Source: Teredinibacter franksiae
GTDB lineage: Bacteria > Pseudomonadota > Gammaproteobacteria > Pseudomonadales > Cellvibrionaceae
Assembly: GCF_014218805.1 (NCBI RefSeq)
Contig: NZ_JACJUV010000001.1
Span: 372,001 to 436,000, forward strand
Direction: 5' to 3'
Length of the DNA: 64,000 nucleotides
Positions 1 to 8,554 of this stretch are shown in pieces; position 1 is the stretch's first letter, and every line of letters starts with the position of its first letter. A program made the translations under genes and the position numbers. The notes beneath the pieces are model-generated. The model made no database searches, was not told the DNA's origin, and saw only the letters and a program-made list of their open reading frames with translations.

Positions 1-543
1 AAGAGAAATCACTTTATTACCCAGGCGGGTAACATCTACTGTACCGGCAGCGTCAATTCACTGGCCGATTTAACGGTGCAATTTATTCGCCGCTATTTTA
101 ATGACACCATTGCCAGCCATGTTGAGCGACACTTTTTCCATGAGATTCGCCGAGCGTATGATTCTTCCCATGCATTTCTGGAATCCAACAGCGCTCACCC
201 CGATGAAGATATTGTGCAAACACAGCTTTGGCTTCAATTAAACTACAGTATTGAAGTACGCCTAAGCGAACTCGCTGAGCAATTCGGCATGAGTACACGC
301 ACATTTAATCGTCGATTTAAGGCAGCCACTGGCACTACACCACTGCATTATTTGCAGGATATTCGCCTAAACACAGCAACTGACCTATTGAAGAACACTA
401 ACCTTTCGGTAAACGAATCGATGTATCGGGTGGGCTATCAGGATGGTGCTTATTTTACCAAGCTGTTTAAGCAGAAGTTCTCGGTTACGCCTAGCCAGTA
501 TCGAACAACCGTCCGGGCTAAACTCTTTAGGCCAGAAGGCTAG
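1..543 (+). CDS. GlxA-type AraC-family transcriptional regulator, 5'-truncated
   Basis: The reading frame is open from the first base, so the gene starts before the window; about 180 C-terminal residues are present. The fragment opens with the end of a DJ-1/PfpI (GATase1-like) domain, recognisable as an N-I-Y-C-T-G-S segment followed by a helical linker. A double helix-turn-helix AraC DNA-binding domain follows, over roughly residues 85-178, with the usual L-A-E-Q-F-G-M-S first recognition helix and a G-Y-Q-D-G-A-Y-F-T-K-L-F-K second one. This architecture is that of GlxA-like regulators, cytoplasmic activators whose ligands are mostly unknown. The target cannot be read because the upstream neighbours are missing. 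The gene converges on the methyltransferase at 553. Confidence 0.85.
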   Translation, partial: KRNHFITQAGNIYCTGSVNSLADLTVQFIRRYFNDTIASHVERHFFHEIRRAYDSSHAFLESNSAHPDEDIVQTQLWLQLNYSIEVRLSELAEQFGMSTRTFNRRFKAATGTTPLHYLQDIRLNTATDLLKNTNLSVNESMYRVGYQDGAYFTKLFKQKFSVTPSQYRTTVRAKLFRPEG

Positions 544-552
544 ACCAGAACA

Positions 553-1200
553 TTAGCCCAGCGACGCCAGCGGCTTCCGAAACAAAAAAGCATCGGCCGC
601 TAATACGGTGAACTCAGCTCCCCAAAGAGCAGCTAAATAGTTGAGCGTATCCATCGAATGAAAGCTTATGTGCGTTGGGTCATTTTTATAGTGCCATCGA
701 GCAAACCTATCGCAATCGATTACCAGTTTGGTCATCAACCCCAGCGTACCACCGGGCTTTAAGCAGTGCCAAATACGCGCATACTCAGCTTGAGGTTCTC
801 GAAAGTGCTCTACGACCTCTGTAGCAATAACAAAATCGTAGTGCTTGCCGATAAAACACTTATTGTCGGTATAAAATTGATCGTAATTTTCAACCAGCAC
901 ACCAAACTTAGCCAACATCGTAGCCACCGCAGGACCGGGGCCACAACCGAAATCCAAGCCTTGCGCGCCTTCCGATAACAATTTTGCCAACGGGTACACT
1001 AGCCGCCCCAAAAATTCTATATAGTCTTTATTATCAGGAGAGTTAGTGTGCTTGTCGTACTCACATTTCTCGTCATTACTCTGCAAATGAAAGGCAGCAG
1101 GCACGAAAACCAATGCGCACCTCACACAGCGAAAATATTCACGCTTTTTATCACGAAAAAAAGAATCTATATGTTCGCCGAAACAAAGTGGGCAAGGCAT
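553..1200 (-). CDS. SAM-dependent methyltransferase with N-terminal zinc-ribbon-like Cys pairs
   Basis: This is a 215-residue class I methyltransferase. Two CxxC pairs (C3/C6 and C25/C28) form a probable zinc ribbon ahead of the Rossmann core. The glycine-rich SAM-binding motif I (L-D-F-G-C-G-P-G-P) lies near residues 82-90, and a D-F-V-I-A-T-E-V-V-E-H-F motif typical of Methyltransf_11/23 proteins follows. Proteins with this layout modify small molecules or cell-surface sugars; the substrate here is not evident. It starts with ATG at 1200 and ends 9 bases from the convergent regulator. Transcription may come from the short gap beyond the small heat-shock gene. The fold is secure; the role is unknown. 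Confidence 0.8.
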   Translation of the reverse strand: MPCPLCFGEHIDSFFRDKKREYFRCVRCALVFVPAAFHLQSNDEKCEYDKHTNSPDNKDYIEFLGRLVYPLAKLLSEGAQGLDFGCGPGPAVATMLAKFGVLVENYDQFYTDNKCFIGKHYDFVIATEVVEHFREPQAEYARIWHCLKPGGTLGLMTKLVIDCDRFARWHYKNDPTHISFHSMDTLNYLAALWGAEFTVLAADAFLFRKPLASLG

Positions 1201-1234
1201 TAATAAAAGTAAGCACTTAAATGAAAGGTAGAGA

Positions 1235-1255
1235 GAGGCCGATTATCGGCCCCTC
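1235..1255 (-). terminator. Hairpin downstream of the small heat-shock gene
   Basis: A GC-rich imperfect inverted repeat (GAGGCCGA, loop, TCGGCCCCTC) starts 15 bases past the hsp20 stop on the minus strand. The trailing T-tract is weak, so it could be a terminator or only an mRNA-end stem. It would separate hsp20 from the methyltransferase gene. Confidence 0.4.
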
Positions 1256-1270
1256 TTGTAACAGTGTGAT

Positions 1271-1780
1271 TTAGGCTACGCGACTCTTTGCCGCAGTATC
1301 GATAGCCACTGCTGTATCAGCAGGTTTTTCATTGTGAAGGTGATTCGACGACTTGCCTCCGGAGATCTCGATGGTACGCGGCTTCATGGCATCTGGCACT
1401 TCACGAACAAGATCTACATGCAACAAACCATTTTGCAAAGATGCACTAACAACTTTCACGTAATCTGCCATCTGGAAGCGTCGTTCAAAGTTTCTGGCAG
1501 CAATTCCCTGGTGTAAAAAGTGCCTACTTTCTGTGCCTTTTACACCGTTATTACCCGTAACCACCAAACTATTCTGTTTGGTTTCAATATTTAATTCGGA
1601 CTCATCGAATCCAGCTACGGCCATCGAAATTCGGTACTGGTCTTCACCCGTCAGTTCAATATTGTATGGTGGGTAACTTGGTTGGCTCTGCTCGGTTCTG
1701 GAGATTGTATCCAGAAGATTAGCCATACGATCGAAACCAATTGCAGAACGGTAAAGGGGAGAAAAATCAAAATTACGCAT
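1271..1780 (-). CDS. Small heat-shock protein (Hsp20/alpha-crystallin, IbpA-like)
   Basis: This is a 169-residue Hsp20-family holdase, an ATP-independent cytoplasmic chaperone that keeps unfolding proteins refoldable. The N-terminus (M-R-N-F-D-F-S-P-L-Y-R-S-A-I-G-F-D) is the IbpA signature. The alpha-crystallin domain spans about residues 35-130 and has a G-V-K-stretch and the L-x-N-G-L-L-H-V-D-L motif. The C-terminal tail is longer than in E. coli IbpA. The start at 1780 is preferred over a longer frame to 1879 because a GAGGA ribosome site lies 7 bases upstream and the family N-terminus begins there. A CCCCATGG element at 1836-1843 (minus strand) resembles a heat-shock sigma-32 -10 box, though its -35 partner is poor. 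The gene appears monocistronic. Confidence 0.9.
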   Translation of the reverse strand: MRNFDFSPLYRSAIGFDRMANLLDTISRTEQSQPSYPPYNIELTGEDQYRISMAVAGFDESELNIETKQNSLVVTGNNGVKGTESRHFLHQGIAARNFERRFQMADYVKVVSASLQNGLLHVDLVREVPDAMKPRTIEISGGKSSNHLHNEKPADTAVAIDTAAKSRVA

Positions 1781-1998
1781 GTGTATATCCTCATATTTGA
1801 GCAATATTATTAAGTGGCTCATTTCTTTAATCGAGCCATGGGGTACCCGTTTTGGTTTGATGTGCAACCCGTTAGGCATTGCGCACTAGAACTACAGTTA
1901 GAACTAAACCAAATCGGTATCAAGCTTCTGCTGAGTGCAGCAAGCCTTATATCAATATGAGGATCGGTTTTGAGGTTTCAAGGAGAAAAATAAAAAAA

Positions 1999-3003
1999 TT
2001 ACACCTGGGTGATATCCGCCAGCGCAGCGTCAATATTATCGTATTCGAATTCAAACCCCAGATTGCTCGCCTTTGCTGGCACAACCTTCTGTCCGCCAAT
2101 AAGCAATTCCTCCGCCATTTGGCCATAAATTAATTTCAGAATGAATCCAGGTGTGTGCAATTTAGCCGGGCGCTTTAACGCTTTACCCAGTGCTTGCGCA
2201 AATATCGCCTGAGGAACCGGGTTGGGGGCGGTAGCATTTATGGCGCCGTGGTATTCCGAATTATGTACGGCCTCAATCATAAGGTGTACCAAGTCACAAA
2301 TATGAACCCAGGAAAACCACTGCTCACCCGTTGCTATGGGGCCACCAAGCGCCATACGAAATACCGGCAGCAGCTTACCTAGAGCACCGCCGCCAGGGCC
2401 AAGCACAACACCAATACGAAACAGGCAAACCCGTGTACCCAGCTCTGAAAACAGTTTCGCAGCCGTTTCCCACTGGCTACAAAGCTCCGCAGCAAAGCCT
2501 TCACCGAGAGCACCGCTTTCCAAGCAGGCCTGCTGTGTAGTAAATCCATAATAACCAATAGCCGATGCATTTAATAACACACTGGGGCGATGATTTTTTG
2601 CTTTAATCGCACGAAATAAACTTTCAGTTAGGCGAATACGGCTATCAAGCAGCGTTTTTTTTCTACCTTCACTCCATCTTTTTTCAGCAATAGGTGCGCC
2701 AGCAAGGTTCACAATAACATCGGGAATCACATCGTCCGGCAAATCCTCATAGGAGGAAACAAAGGTAATGGCGCGATGCCGGTGATGGCTGGGCATACGC
2801 GTTTGAACATACAGCTGATAGGCGTGTTGTCTTTCTGGGTCAGCAACGTGGAGAGATTCATTACCAAGCGTATCACCTTCAGACCCTGGCTGTTTTGTAT
2901 GACCAACCGAATCTCTATTACACGACAGCTTTAAAAAAGCCGAGCATAGTGCACGCCCAATAAAACCTGTTCCACCATTAACAAATACCACCGTAGATGT
3001 CAT
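1999..3003 (-). CDS. TIGR01777 family epimerase / NAD-dependent sugar epimerase-like protein
   Basis: This 334-residue protein belongs to the extended short-chain dehydrogenase family TIGR01777 (E. coli YfcH type). The dinucleotide-binding G-G-T-G-F-I-G is at residues 10-16. The N-L-A-G-A-P-I segment and the following R-W-S-E-G-R-K-K motif that define the family are present, and the C-terminal DUF1731-like part is intact. Residues of about 26-70 form an insertion not usual in the family, hydrophilic and low in predicted structure, just after the first strand-helix unit. The physiological substrate of these proteins is not known. ATG at 3003 has an AAGGAA ribosome site about 8 bases upstream. 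An octanucleotide tandem repeat lies just upstream of that site. Confidence 0.85.
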   Translation of the reverse strand: MTSTVVFVNGGTGFIGRALCSAFLKLSCNRDSVGHTKQPGSEGDTLGNESLHVADPERQHAYQLYVQTRMPSHHRHRAITFVSSYEDLPDDVIPDVIVNLAGAPIAEKRWSEGRKKTLLDSRIRLTESLFRAIKAKNHRPSVLLNASAIGYYGFTTQQACLESGALGEGFAAELCSQWETAAKLFSELGTRVCLFRIGVVLGPGGGALGKLLPVFRMALGGPIATGEQWFSWVHICDLVHLMIEAVHNSEYHGAINATAPNPVPQAIFAQALGKALKRPAKLHTPGFILKLIYGQMAEELLIGGQKVVPAKASNLGFEFEYDNIDAALADITQV

Positions 3004-3024
3004 AGGCAGATTTCCTTGTTTCCA

Positions 3025-3060
3025 TTTTGTTGTTTTGTTGTTTTGTTGTTTTGTTGTTTT
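3025..3060. repeat. Octanucleotide tandem repeat (TTTTGTTG x4, plus TTTT)
   Basis: Four perfect TTTTGTTG units run from 3025 to 3056 and are followed by a partial unit. The block ends about 21 bases upstream of the TIGR01777 start codon on the minus strand, outside the ribosome site, where the -10/-35 region could lie. Such arrays can change length by slipped-strand replication. Confidence 0.95.
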
Positions 3061-3361
3061 TCTAGGTTAGATTTGCGTATTTTATACCATCTTCACGCCG
3101 CCTGAACCTAGCTGCACGGCCATTGAACAATGAACGAATCGGGCAAATAGCTGTACATTTATATCAAAGAGTATACGCCTATTCTGAGGAAAACCCCCCA
3201 GCTTGAAATGGGCACTACTTATTATTACTAAAAACGCATAAAAGAGAACAGGAATATTCTTAAAAAATACTTGAATTATTCCTTTAAAACGCCATGATTA
3301 GTTTGTGGGCCCACCGTTTAAATATTCGAAATTCATCAATGGTACTGATGGAGGTACGCCT

Positions 3362-3676
3362 ATGAAGTTCAATGCTGACGTTGTTTACCGCGATCTCGAA
3401 CCATCCACAGCATTAAATAGCACCATCCACAAAAAAGTCGAAAAACTCTATCGTTTTTCAGATTCCATTCTCCACAGCCGGGTCACACTTAACTCCCCGC
3501 ACAATCACAAGCATAAGGGCAAGATGTTCAGGGCTTCTATTGAGCTTGGCATTAAAGGTTCGCCTATAACGGTTAGTCACGATGATCCGTCCCCCCATAT
3601 CGCCGTGCGCGATGCGTTTGCTACCTGTGAAAGAAAGCTAAAAGAAGAAGCAAACCGACGCAAGGCGGCCCGATAA
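3362..3676 (+). CDS. Ribosome hibernation-promoting factor / RaiA family protein
   Basis: The 104-residue product is a short HPF/RaiA-type protein that binds the 30S decoding centre and inactivates ribosomes in stationary phase or stress. The S30AE fold is indicated by the M-K-F-N-A-D-V-V-Y-R-D start, the helix with K-K-V-E-K-L, and the closing A-x-C-E-R-K-L-K-E-E-A helix with a basic tail. ATG at 3362 is chosen over an in-frame start at 3305 because GGAGG lies 7 bases before it and the family begins here. It is smaller and more divergent than E. coli Hpf, so the fine subfamily is unsure. It stands alone, more than 500 bases before speA. Confidence 0.75.
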   Translation: MKFNADVVYRDLEPSTALNSTIHKKVEKLYRFSDSILHSRVTLNSPHNHKHKGKMFRASIELGIKGSPITVSHDDPSPHIAVRDAFATCERKLKEEANRRKAAR

Positions 3677-4196
3677 TATGCCCGAAAATTAACCTATGAT
3701 GTCCTAGGGTCAATCTGGCACCTCCATAAAAGTAGGTGTCAGGTTGAGCAGCGGATCACTCGCCTGCGCCTCTCCAGCCACAACCTGGTAAGTAACGCCA
3801 GAATCACCCAAGGCAACCAATCGATCCACTTGCATTCAAGTGCATTGCCACAACGGCTGACGGTGCTCTCGATTGCCCTTCACTCCACGTCAGCCGGTTA
3901 TCACGCATCAAACTGCCGATTCACGCGTATTCGTCTCCTCACCAATATACTGCGGCTAACCGCTGTGACCATATTCAAGCGCTGCCCCCGAAGCCGATGC
4001 GACTTGAAACGCCAAATCTCGATAACAATAGTGGTGCATCGCTGAAAAAATCGAGCTAAAATTCGCGCGCTTCAGTGTGGGGCAACCTTATGGGTCGCCA
4101 TGAATCATCTAACCGCCAACAGCTAGACAGCCCACCTACCTGGTAGATGAGGCCATACAACCGCTCTATTACACCCCTATCAGAGACCTAAGCTAC
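3677..4196. other. 520-base intergenic leader before speA
   Basis: No gene is well supported here. An imperfect hairpin (CTGGCACCT / AGGTGTCAG) lies at 3717-3744. On the minus strand a 41-codon ORF runs from 3835 to 3710 with a protein-like sequence but no family I recognise; it may be a small gene or a decayed 3' end. The part next to speA (4080-4196) carries no obvious promoter but is long enough to hold a regulatory leader. Confidence 0.5.
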
Positions 4197-6116
4197 TTGA
4201 ACAAAATCATTAACAGAAGCTGGACAGCTAACGATTCCGCAGAACTCTACGGCGTAAATGACTGGGGGGCGGGCTATTTTGGTGTCGATCAACAAGGCCT
4301 GCTCAGTGTTACCACAACCAATGCCGATACCCCCGTTAACGCTCCCCTGCTAAATATTGTCAACGATATCAAGGAAAGAGGGCTGGATGCCCCGGTTCTA
4401 ATTCGATTTGAGGACCTACTCGACCAGCAGATCAGCCGCCTTAATAACGCCTTTCGCAATGCAATTGAGTCAGCGGGCTATCAGGGTGACTATCGCGGCG
4501 TCTTTCCAATTAAGGTTAACCAGCAATGTCATGTTATTGAAGAGATAGCACAAGCTGGCGCCCGCTATGGCCATGGACTGGAAGCCGGCTCCAAAGCTGA
4601 GCTGATCATAGCGCTTGCCCATATTGAGTCCCCTGATGCGCACATTATCTGCAACGGTTATAAAGATCAGGAATTTATCGACTTGGGGCTAAATGCCCGA
4701 AAAATGGGCTATAGCTGCTTCTTTGTGATCGAAACCCCAAGCGAATTACCCATTATTCTGGAGCGCAGCCGCGCCCTCAACATCAAACCTTTAATCGGCG
4801 TAAGGGTAAAGCTGGCCTCCGTTGTAGGTGGCCATTGGAATGCCACCAGTGGCGACCGCAGTATATTTGGCCTTTCAATTGCTCAACTTGTTGAGATGAT
4901 TGACTCCCTTCGCGATGAAGGTATGCTCGACTGCCTGCAGCTGCTGCATTACCACCTAGGCTCGCAAATACCCAATATTCGCGATATTCGTAGCGGTGTC
5001 GTTGAAGCCTGCCAGGTATACATGGATTTGGTCCGCGAGGGAGCCAATATGCGCTACCTCGACCTCGGCGGCGGTTTGGCTGTCGATTACGATGGCAGTA
5101 AAACCAACTACATCCACTCAAAAAACTACACGCTCGACGAATATTGTGCCGATATCATCGATGTAGTAATAACCACCCTCGACCCAAATAAAATTGCCCA
5201 CCCTACCATCATCACGGAATCCGGCCGCGCCACCATTGCTTATTCATCGGTACTGATATTCAACATCCTCGATGTCGCCACCTTTACGCCCGGCTCAATC
5301 CCCAAAACTATCCCCGATGACGAACATCAGCTTATCCAAAGTCTGAAGGAAACATTTGATGGGCTAACAGAAAAAAATATGCAGGAGTGCTACAACGATG
5401 CACTTTTCTACCGAGATGAAGTTAGGGAACTATTCAAGCGTGGCCATGTAGGGCTACGCTCGCGCTCCTTAGCAGAAAACCTTTTCCTGCTGATTATGCA
5501 GGAGGTTTTAAAAATATCGGAAAAAGCTCCTCGGCCCCTGCAAGAATTCGACAAGCTGAAGGAACAACTCTCCGATATATACTACGGCAATTTCAGTTTG
5601 TTCCAGTCGCTGCCAGATGTGTGGGCCATCGACCAGATTTTCCCGATTGCCCCTATCCATCGGCTGCAGGAGCAACCAACGCGAGAAGCCATCATCGCCG
5701 ATATCACCTGTGATTGCGATGGCCGTATAGACCGCTTCACCAATATGCGTAACACCAAAACCACACTACCGTTACACCCTATTATTGAAGGCGAGGAATA
5801 TTTCATTGGCGTGTTTCTAGTGGGTGCCTACCAGGAAACACTAGGCGATTTACACAACCTCTTTGGTGATACCAATGTCGTGAGCGTACGCTTTCACAAC
5901 GACGGCACCTATGAGTTCGCCGATGAAATTGAAGGCGACAGCATCGCCGACGTTCTTAGCTACGTGGAATACCAACCTCAGCTGCTGCGCGAGCGATTTC
6001 GTAAAATTGCTGAACGCTCGGTTCGAGAGGGTCGTATTAGCGCACTAGAGCGTCAATCCATTATGAAAGCCTTTTCCGAAAGTATGCAGGGCTACACTTA
6101 CTACGAAAAAGATTAA
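4197..6116 (+). CDS. speA: Biosynthetic arginine decarboxylase
   Basis: SpeA is a PLP-dependent fold-III decarboxylase that turns arginine into agmatine, the entry to putrescine. At 639 residues it has normal length and aligns throughout with the family: the E-L-Y-G-V-N-D-W-G start, the PLP lysine in P-I-K-V-N-Q (K106), the H-L-G-S-Q segment, the L-D-L-G-G-G-L motif, the T-E-S-G-R-A motif, and the C-D-C-D-G near the C-terminus that provides the catalytic Cys. The start is TTG at 4197, since no in-frame ATG precedes the conserved N-terminus; only a weak AGAG ribosome site is visible. It leads a polyamine operon: the next gene follows after 23 bases. An agmatinase gene is not in the window. Confidence 0.95.
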   Translation: MNKIINRSWTANDSAELYGVNDWGAGYFGVDQQGLLSVTTTNADTPVNAPLLNIVNDIKERGLDAPVLIRFEDLLDQQISRLNNAFRNAIESAGYQGDYRGVFPIKVNQQCHVIEEIAQAGARYGHGLEAGSKAELIIALAHIESPDAHIICNGYKDQEFIDLGLNARKMGYSCFFVIETPSELPIILERSRALNIKPLIGVRVKLASVVGGHWNATSGDRSIFGLSIAQLVEMIDSLRDEGMLDCLQLLHYHLGSQIPNIRDIRSGVVEACQVYMDLVREGANMRYLDLGGGLAVDYDGSKTNYIHSKNYTLDEYCADIIDVVITTLDPNKIAHPTIITESGRATIAYSSVLIFNILDVATFTPGSIPKTIPDDEHQLIQSLKETFDGLTEKNMQECYNDALFYRDEVRELFKRGHVGLRSRSLAENLFLLIMQEVLKISEKAPRPLQEFDKLKEQLSDIYYGNFSLFQSLPDVWAIDQIFPIAPIHRLQEQPTREAIIADITCDCDGRIDRFTNMRNTKTTLPLHPIIEGEEYFIGVFLVGAYQETLGDLHNLFGDTNVVSVRFHNDGTYEFADEIEGDSIADVLSYVEYQPQLLRERFRKIAERSVREGRISALERQSIMKAFSESMQGYTYYEKD

Positions 6117-6139
6117 GTCTATTTTTAGGAACGCAAATC

Positions 6140-7339
6140 ATGAGTAAAGTCATTATTGTGGGTGCCGGTGGCGTAGGTGGGGTTGTTACTCACAAGTGCG
6201 CGCAACTACCGGAAGTATTCAACGAAATCATTCTCGCCAGCCGCAATGAAGAAAAGTGTAAGGCTATAGCCGCACAACTGTCGCGTCCCATTCGCACTGC
6301 GCAAGTAGATGCCGACAACGTAGAAGAAATGACGGCGTTGCTGGAAGCTGAAAAACCGGATTTAGTCATAAACGTTGCGCTGCCCTATCAGGACTTACCC
6401 ATAATGGATGCCTGCCTTAACGTGGGCGTAGACTACATGGATACCGCCAACTACGAACCACCCAATGAAGCCAAATTTGAATATAAATGGCAGTGGGCTT
6501 ACCAAGAAAAATTCGTTGCGAAAAATATGATGGCACTACTGGGCAGCGGTTTTGACCCCGGGGTAACAAACGTTTACACCGCTTACATTCGCAAACACTA
6601 CCTCGATGAAATTCACGAACTGGACATTATCGACTGTAATGCCGGCGATCATGGCATGCCCTTCGCCACCAACTTCAACCCGGAAATCAATATCCGTGAA
6701 GTGACGGCAAAAGGCCGATTCTGGCAAAACGGTGGATGGAAAGAAACCGATCCGCTTTCGGTAAAAGATAGTTACGATTTCCCAGAAGGCATTGGTGCTA
6801 AAGATATTTATTTGATGTACCACGAAGAATTGGAATCTCTAACAAAACATTTCCCGGAAATAAAACGCGCGCGCTTTTGGATGACTTTTTCCCAAAACTA
6901 CCTGAATCACCTCGAAGTTCTACAAAACGTAGGTATGACAGGAATCGAGCCGGTGGAATATAACGGGGCGAAAATAGTACCGCTGCAATTCCTCAAAGCC
7001 GTATTGCCCGACCCCTCCAGCCTTGGGCCCTTAACTAAAGGCCGCACCTGTATTGGCTGCGTTGCCAAAGGCATTAAAAACGGCAAAGAAAAAATCGTTT
7101 ATATTTACAACATTTGCGACCACGAAAAGTGCTATGAAGAGGTGCAGTCACAGGCAATTTCCTATACAACCGGTGTGCCCGCCATGATTGGCGCCAAAAT
7201 GATACTCGAGGGCAAATGGAAAGCCGACGGCGTATGGAATATGGAACAATTCAACCCCGATCCCTTTATGGAAGATCTAAACAAATACGGCCTGCCATGG
7301 ACGGTAGTTGAACTCGACGAGACTGGGCTGACCCGTTAA
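6140..7339 (+). CDS. Carboxynorspermidine synthase (saccharopine-dehydrogenase family)
   Basis: This 399-residue NADPH-dependent enzyme condenses aspartate semialdehyde with putrescine or diaminopropane to give carboxyspermidine or carboxynorspermidine. The N-terminal Rossmann motif G-A-G-G-V-G-G is at residues 8-14. The S-R-N-E-E-K-C segment, G-S-G-F-D-P-G-V-T-N motif and C-terminal S-Y-T-T-G-V-P-A-M-I-G motif are those of the carboxynorspermidine dehydrogenase branch and not of lysine-pathway saccharopine dehydrogenases. It has an AGGAA ribosome site and its TAA stop overlaps the ATG of the decarboxylase gene by one base (TAATG), which implies translational coupling. It performs the aminopropyl-forming step in the alternative spermidine pathway. 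Confidence 0.93.
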   Translation: MSKVIIVGAGGVGGVVTHKCAQLPEVFNEIILASRNEEKCKAIAAQLSRPIRTAQVDADNVEEMTALLEAEKPDLVINVALPYQDLPIMDACLNVGVDYMDTANYEPPNEAKFEYKWQWAYQEKFVAKNMMALLGSGFDPGVTNVYTAYIRKHYLDEIHELDIIDCNAGDHGMPFATNFNPEINIREVTAKGRFWQNGGWKETDPLSVKDSYDFPEGIGAKDIYLMYHEELESLTKHFPEIKRARFWMTFSQNYLNHLEVLQNVGMTGIEPVEYNGAKIVPLQFLKAVLPDPSSLGPLTKGRTCIGCVAKGIKNGKEKIVYIYNICDHEKCYEEVQSQAISYTTGVPAMIGAKMILEGKWKADGVWNMEQFNPDPFMEDLNKYGLPWTVVELDETGLTR

Positions 7340-8529
7340 TGACCGTTCATCAACCAACCATTGCCAGTGAGCCATTTAGCTCACTGGCCCTAAGCGCACT
7401 GCCCTCGCCTTGCTACGTTATCGATGAAGCAAAAATCGAAGCTAACCTGAAAATTCTTGAACAGGTTCAACAGGCCAGTGGGGCAAAAATACTACTCGCC
7501 CTTAAAGCCTTTTCAATGTTTTCGATTGCTCCACTGGTAATGAAATACCTGCAGGGCGTAGCGGCAAGCGGATTGAACGAAGCAACACTCGGAAAAGAAG
7601 AGTTTAAAGGCGAGGTACACACCTACGTTGCCGCTATACGCCCCCACGAATTTAACGCACTACTAAACGTTTCCGATCATCTGATTTTTAATTCCGTCAA
7701 TCAATGGCATAACTATCGGGATCGAGCACTGGCCTACCAGAACACCTCTAACACAAAGATTCAATTTGGTGTGCGTATTAACCCAGAACACTCGGAGAGC
7801 GACACGCCACTTTACGACCCCTGCGCACCCTGCTCTCGCATGGGTATTCGCCTAGAAGATTTTCAACAACTGAATATAAACGGCATCAGTGGGCTGCACT
7901 TTCATACACTGTGTGAGCAGGAGTTTGCGCCTCTCGCAAGAACGCTGGATGCCGTTGAAAAAAACTTTGGCGAAACGCTGCACAAACTAGAATGGGTTAA
8001 CTTTGGTGGTGGTCACCACATTACCCGTGAAGGCTATGACCTTCAGGGCTTGATTGAGCGCATTACTGCATTTCAACAAAAATACACTGTACAAGTCTAT
8101 CTGGAGCCTGGGGAAGCTATTGCCCTAGATGCCGGCGTGCTGGTGACAGAAGTACTGGACACCCTACACAACACCATGGACCTAGCCATTGTAGATGTCT
8201 CCGCAACCTGCCATATGCCTGATGTGCTCGAAATGCCCTATCGCCCGCGCCTAACCGGCTCCGGTGCGCCTAATGAAAAGCCTCACACCTACCGGCTCGG
8301 TGGGCCTAGCTGTCTTGCTGGAGACATTATTGGCGACTACAGTTTTGATAGCCCTCTTCAGGTAGGGCAGAGACTTATGTTTGAAGATATGGCAATCTAC
8401 ACCATGGTGAAAAACTCAACTTTTAACGGTATTAACCTACCCGCTATCGTGTTGTGGAACAGCCAGAGCCAAGCAATGAAAATAATCAAAGAATTTGGAT
8501 ATCAGGATTTTAAGCAGCGATTATCCTAA
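7339..8529 (+). CDS. nspC: Carboxynorspermidine/carboxyspermidine decarboxylase
   Basis: The 396-residue protein is an alanine-racemase-fold PLP decarboxylase that completes norspermidine or spermidine synthesis. Lysine K56 in L-A-L-K-A-F is the expected Schiff-base residue. The H-F-H-T-L-C segment, F-G-G-G-H-H motif, E-P-G-E-A motif and catalytic Cys near residue 325 in G-G-P-S-C-L-A-G-D are all present. Length and motifs match NspC of Vibrio. It overlaps the synthase stop by one base. A diguanylate cyclase gene starts 23 bases later, separated only by an inverted-repeat end of the dispersed element family. Confidence 0.94.
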   Translation: MTVHQPTIASEPFSSLALSALPSPCYVIDEAKIEANLKILEQVQQASGAKILLALKAFSMFSIAPLVMKYLQGVAASGLNEATLGKEEFKGEVHTYVAAIRPHEFNALLNVSDHLIFNSVNQWHNYRDRALAYQNTSNTKIQFGVRINPEHSESDTPLYDPCAPCSRMGIRLEDFQQLNINGISGLHFHTLCEQEFAPLARTLDAVEKNFGETLHKLEWVNFGGGHHITREGYDLQGLIERITAFQQKYTVQVYLEPGEAIALDAGVLVTEVLDTLHNTMDLAIVDVSATCHMPDVLEMPYRPRLTGSGAPNEKPHTYRLGGPSCLAGDIIGDYSFDSPLQVGQRLMFEDMAIYTMVKNSTFNGINLPAIVLWNSQSQAMKIIKEFGYQDFKQRLS

Positions 8530-8534
8530 AGACC

Positions 8535-8554
8535 TTAAGGGCACCTCTAATAAT
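8535..8554. repeat. Solitary terminal-repeat end of the dispersed GGGCACC element
   Basis: Twenty bases (TTAAGGGCACC then TCTAATAAT) are identical to the left end of the element at 57652. No opposite end is seen nearby. The sequence supplies both the AAGGG ribosome-site-like bases and the first two bases of the ATG of the diguanylate cyclase gene. Confidence 0.85.

Noticed and set aside
1780..1879. Longer N-terminus for the small heat-shock protein
   Set aside because: The added residues are unlike the family and cross a CCCCAT promoter-like box; a good ribosome site precedes 1780.
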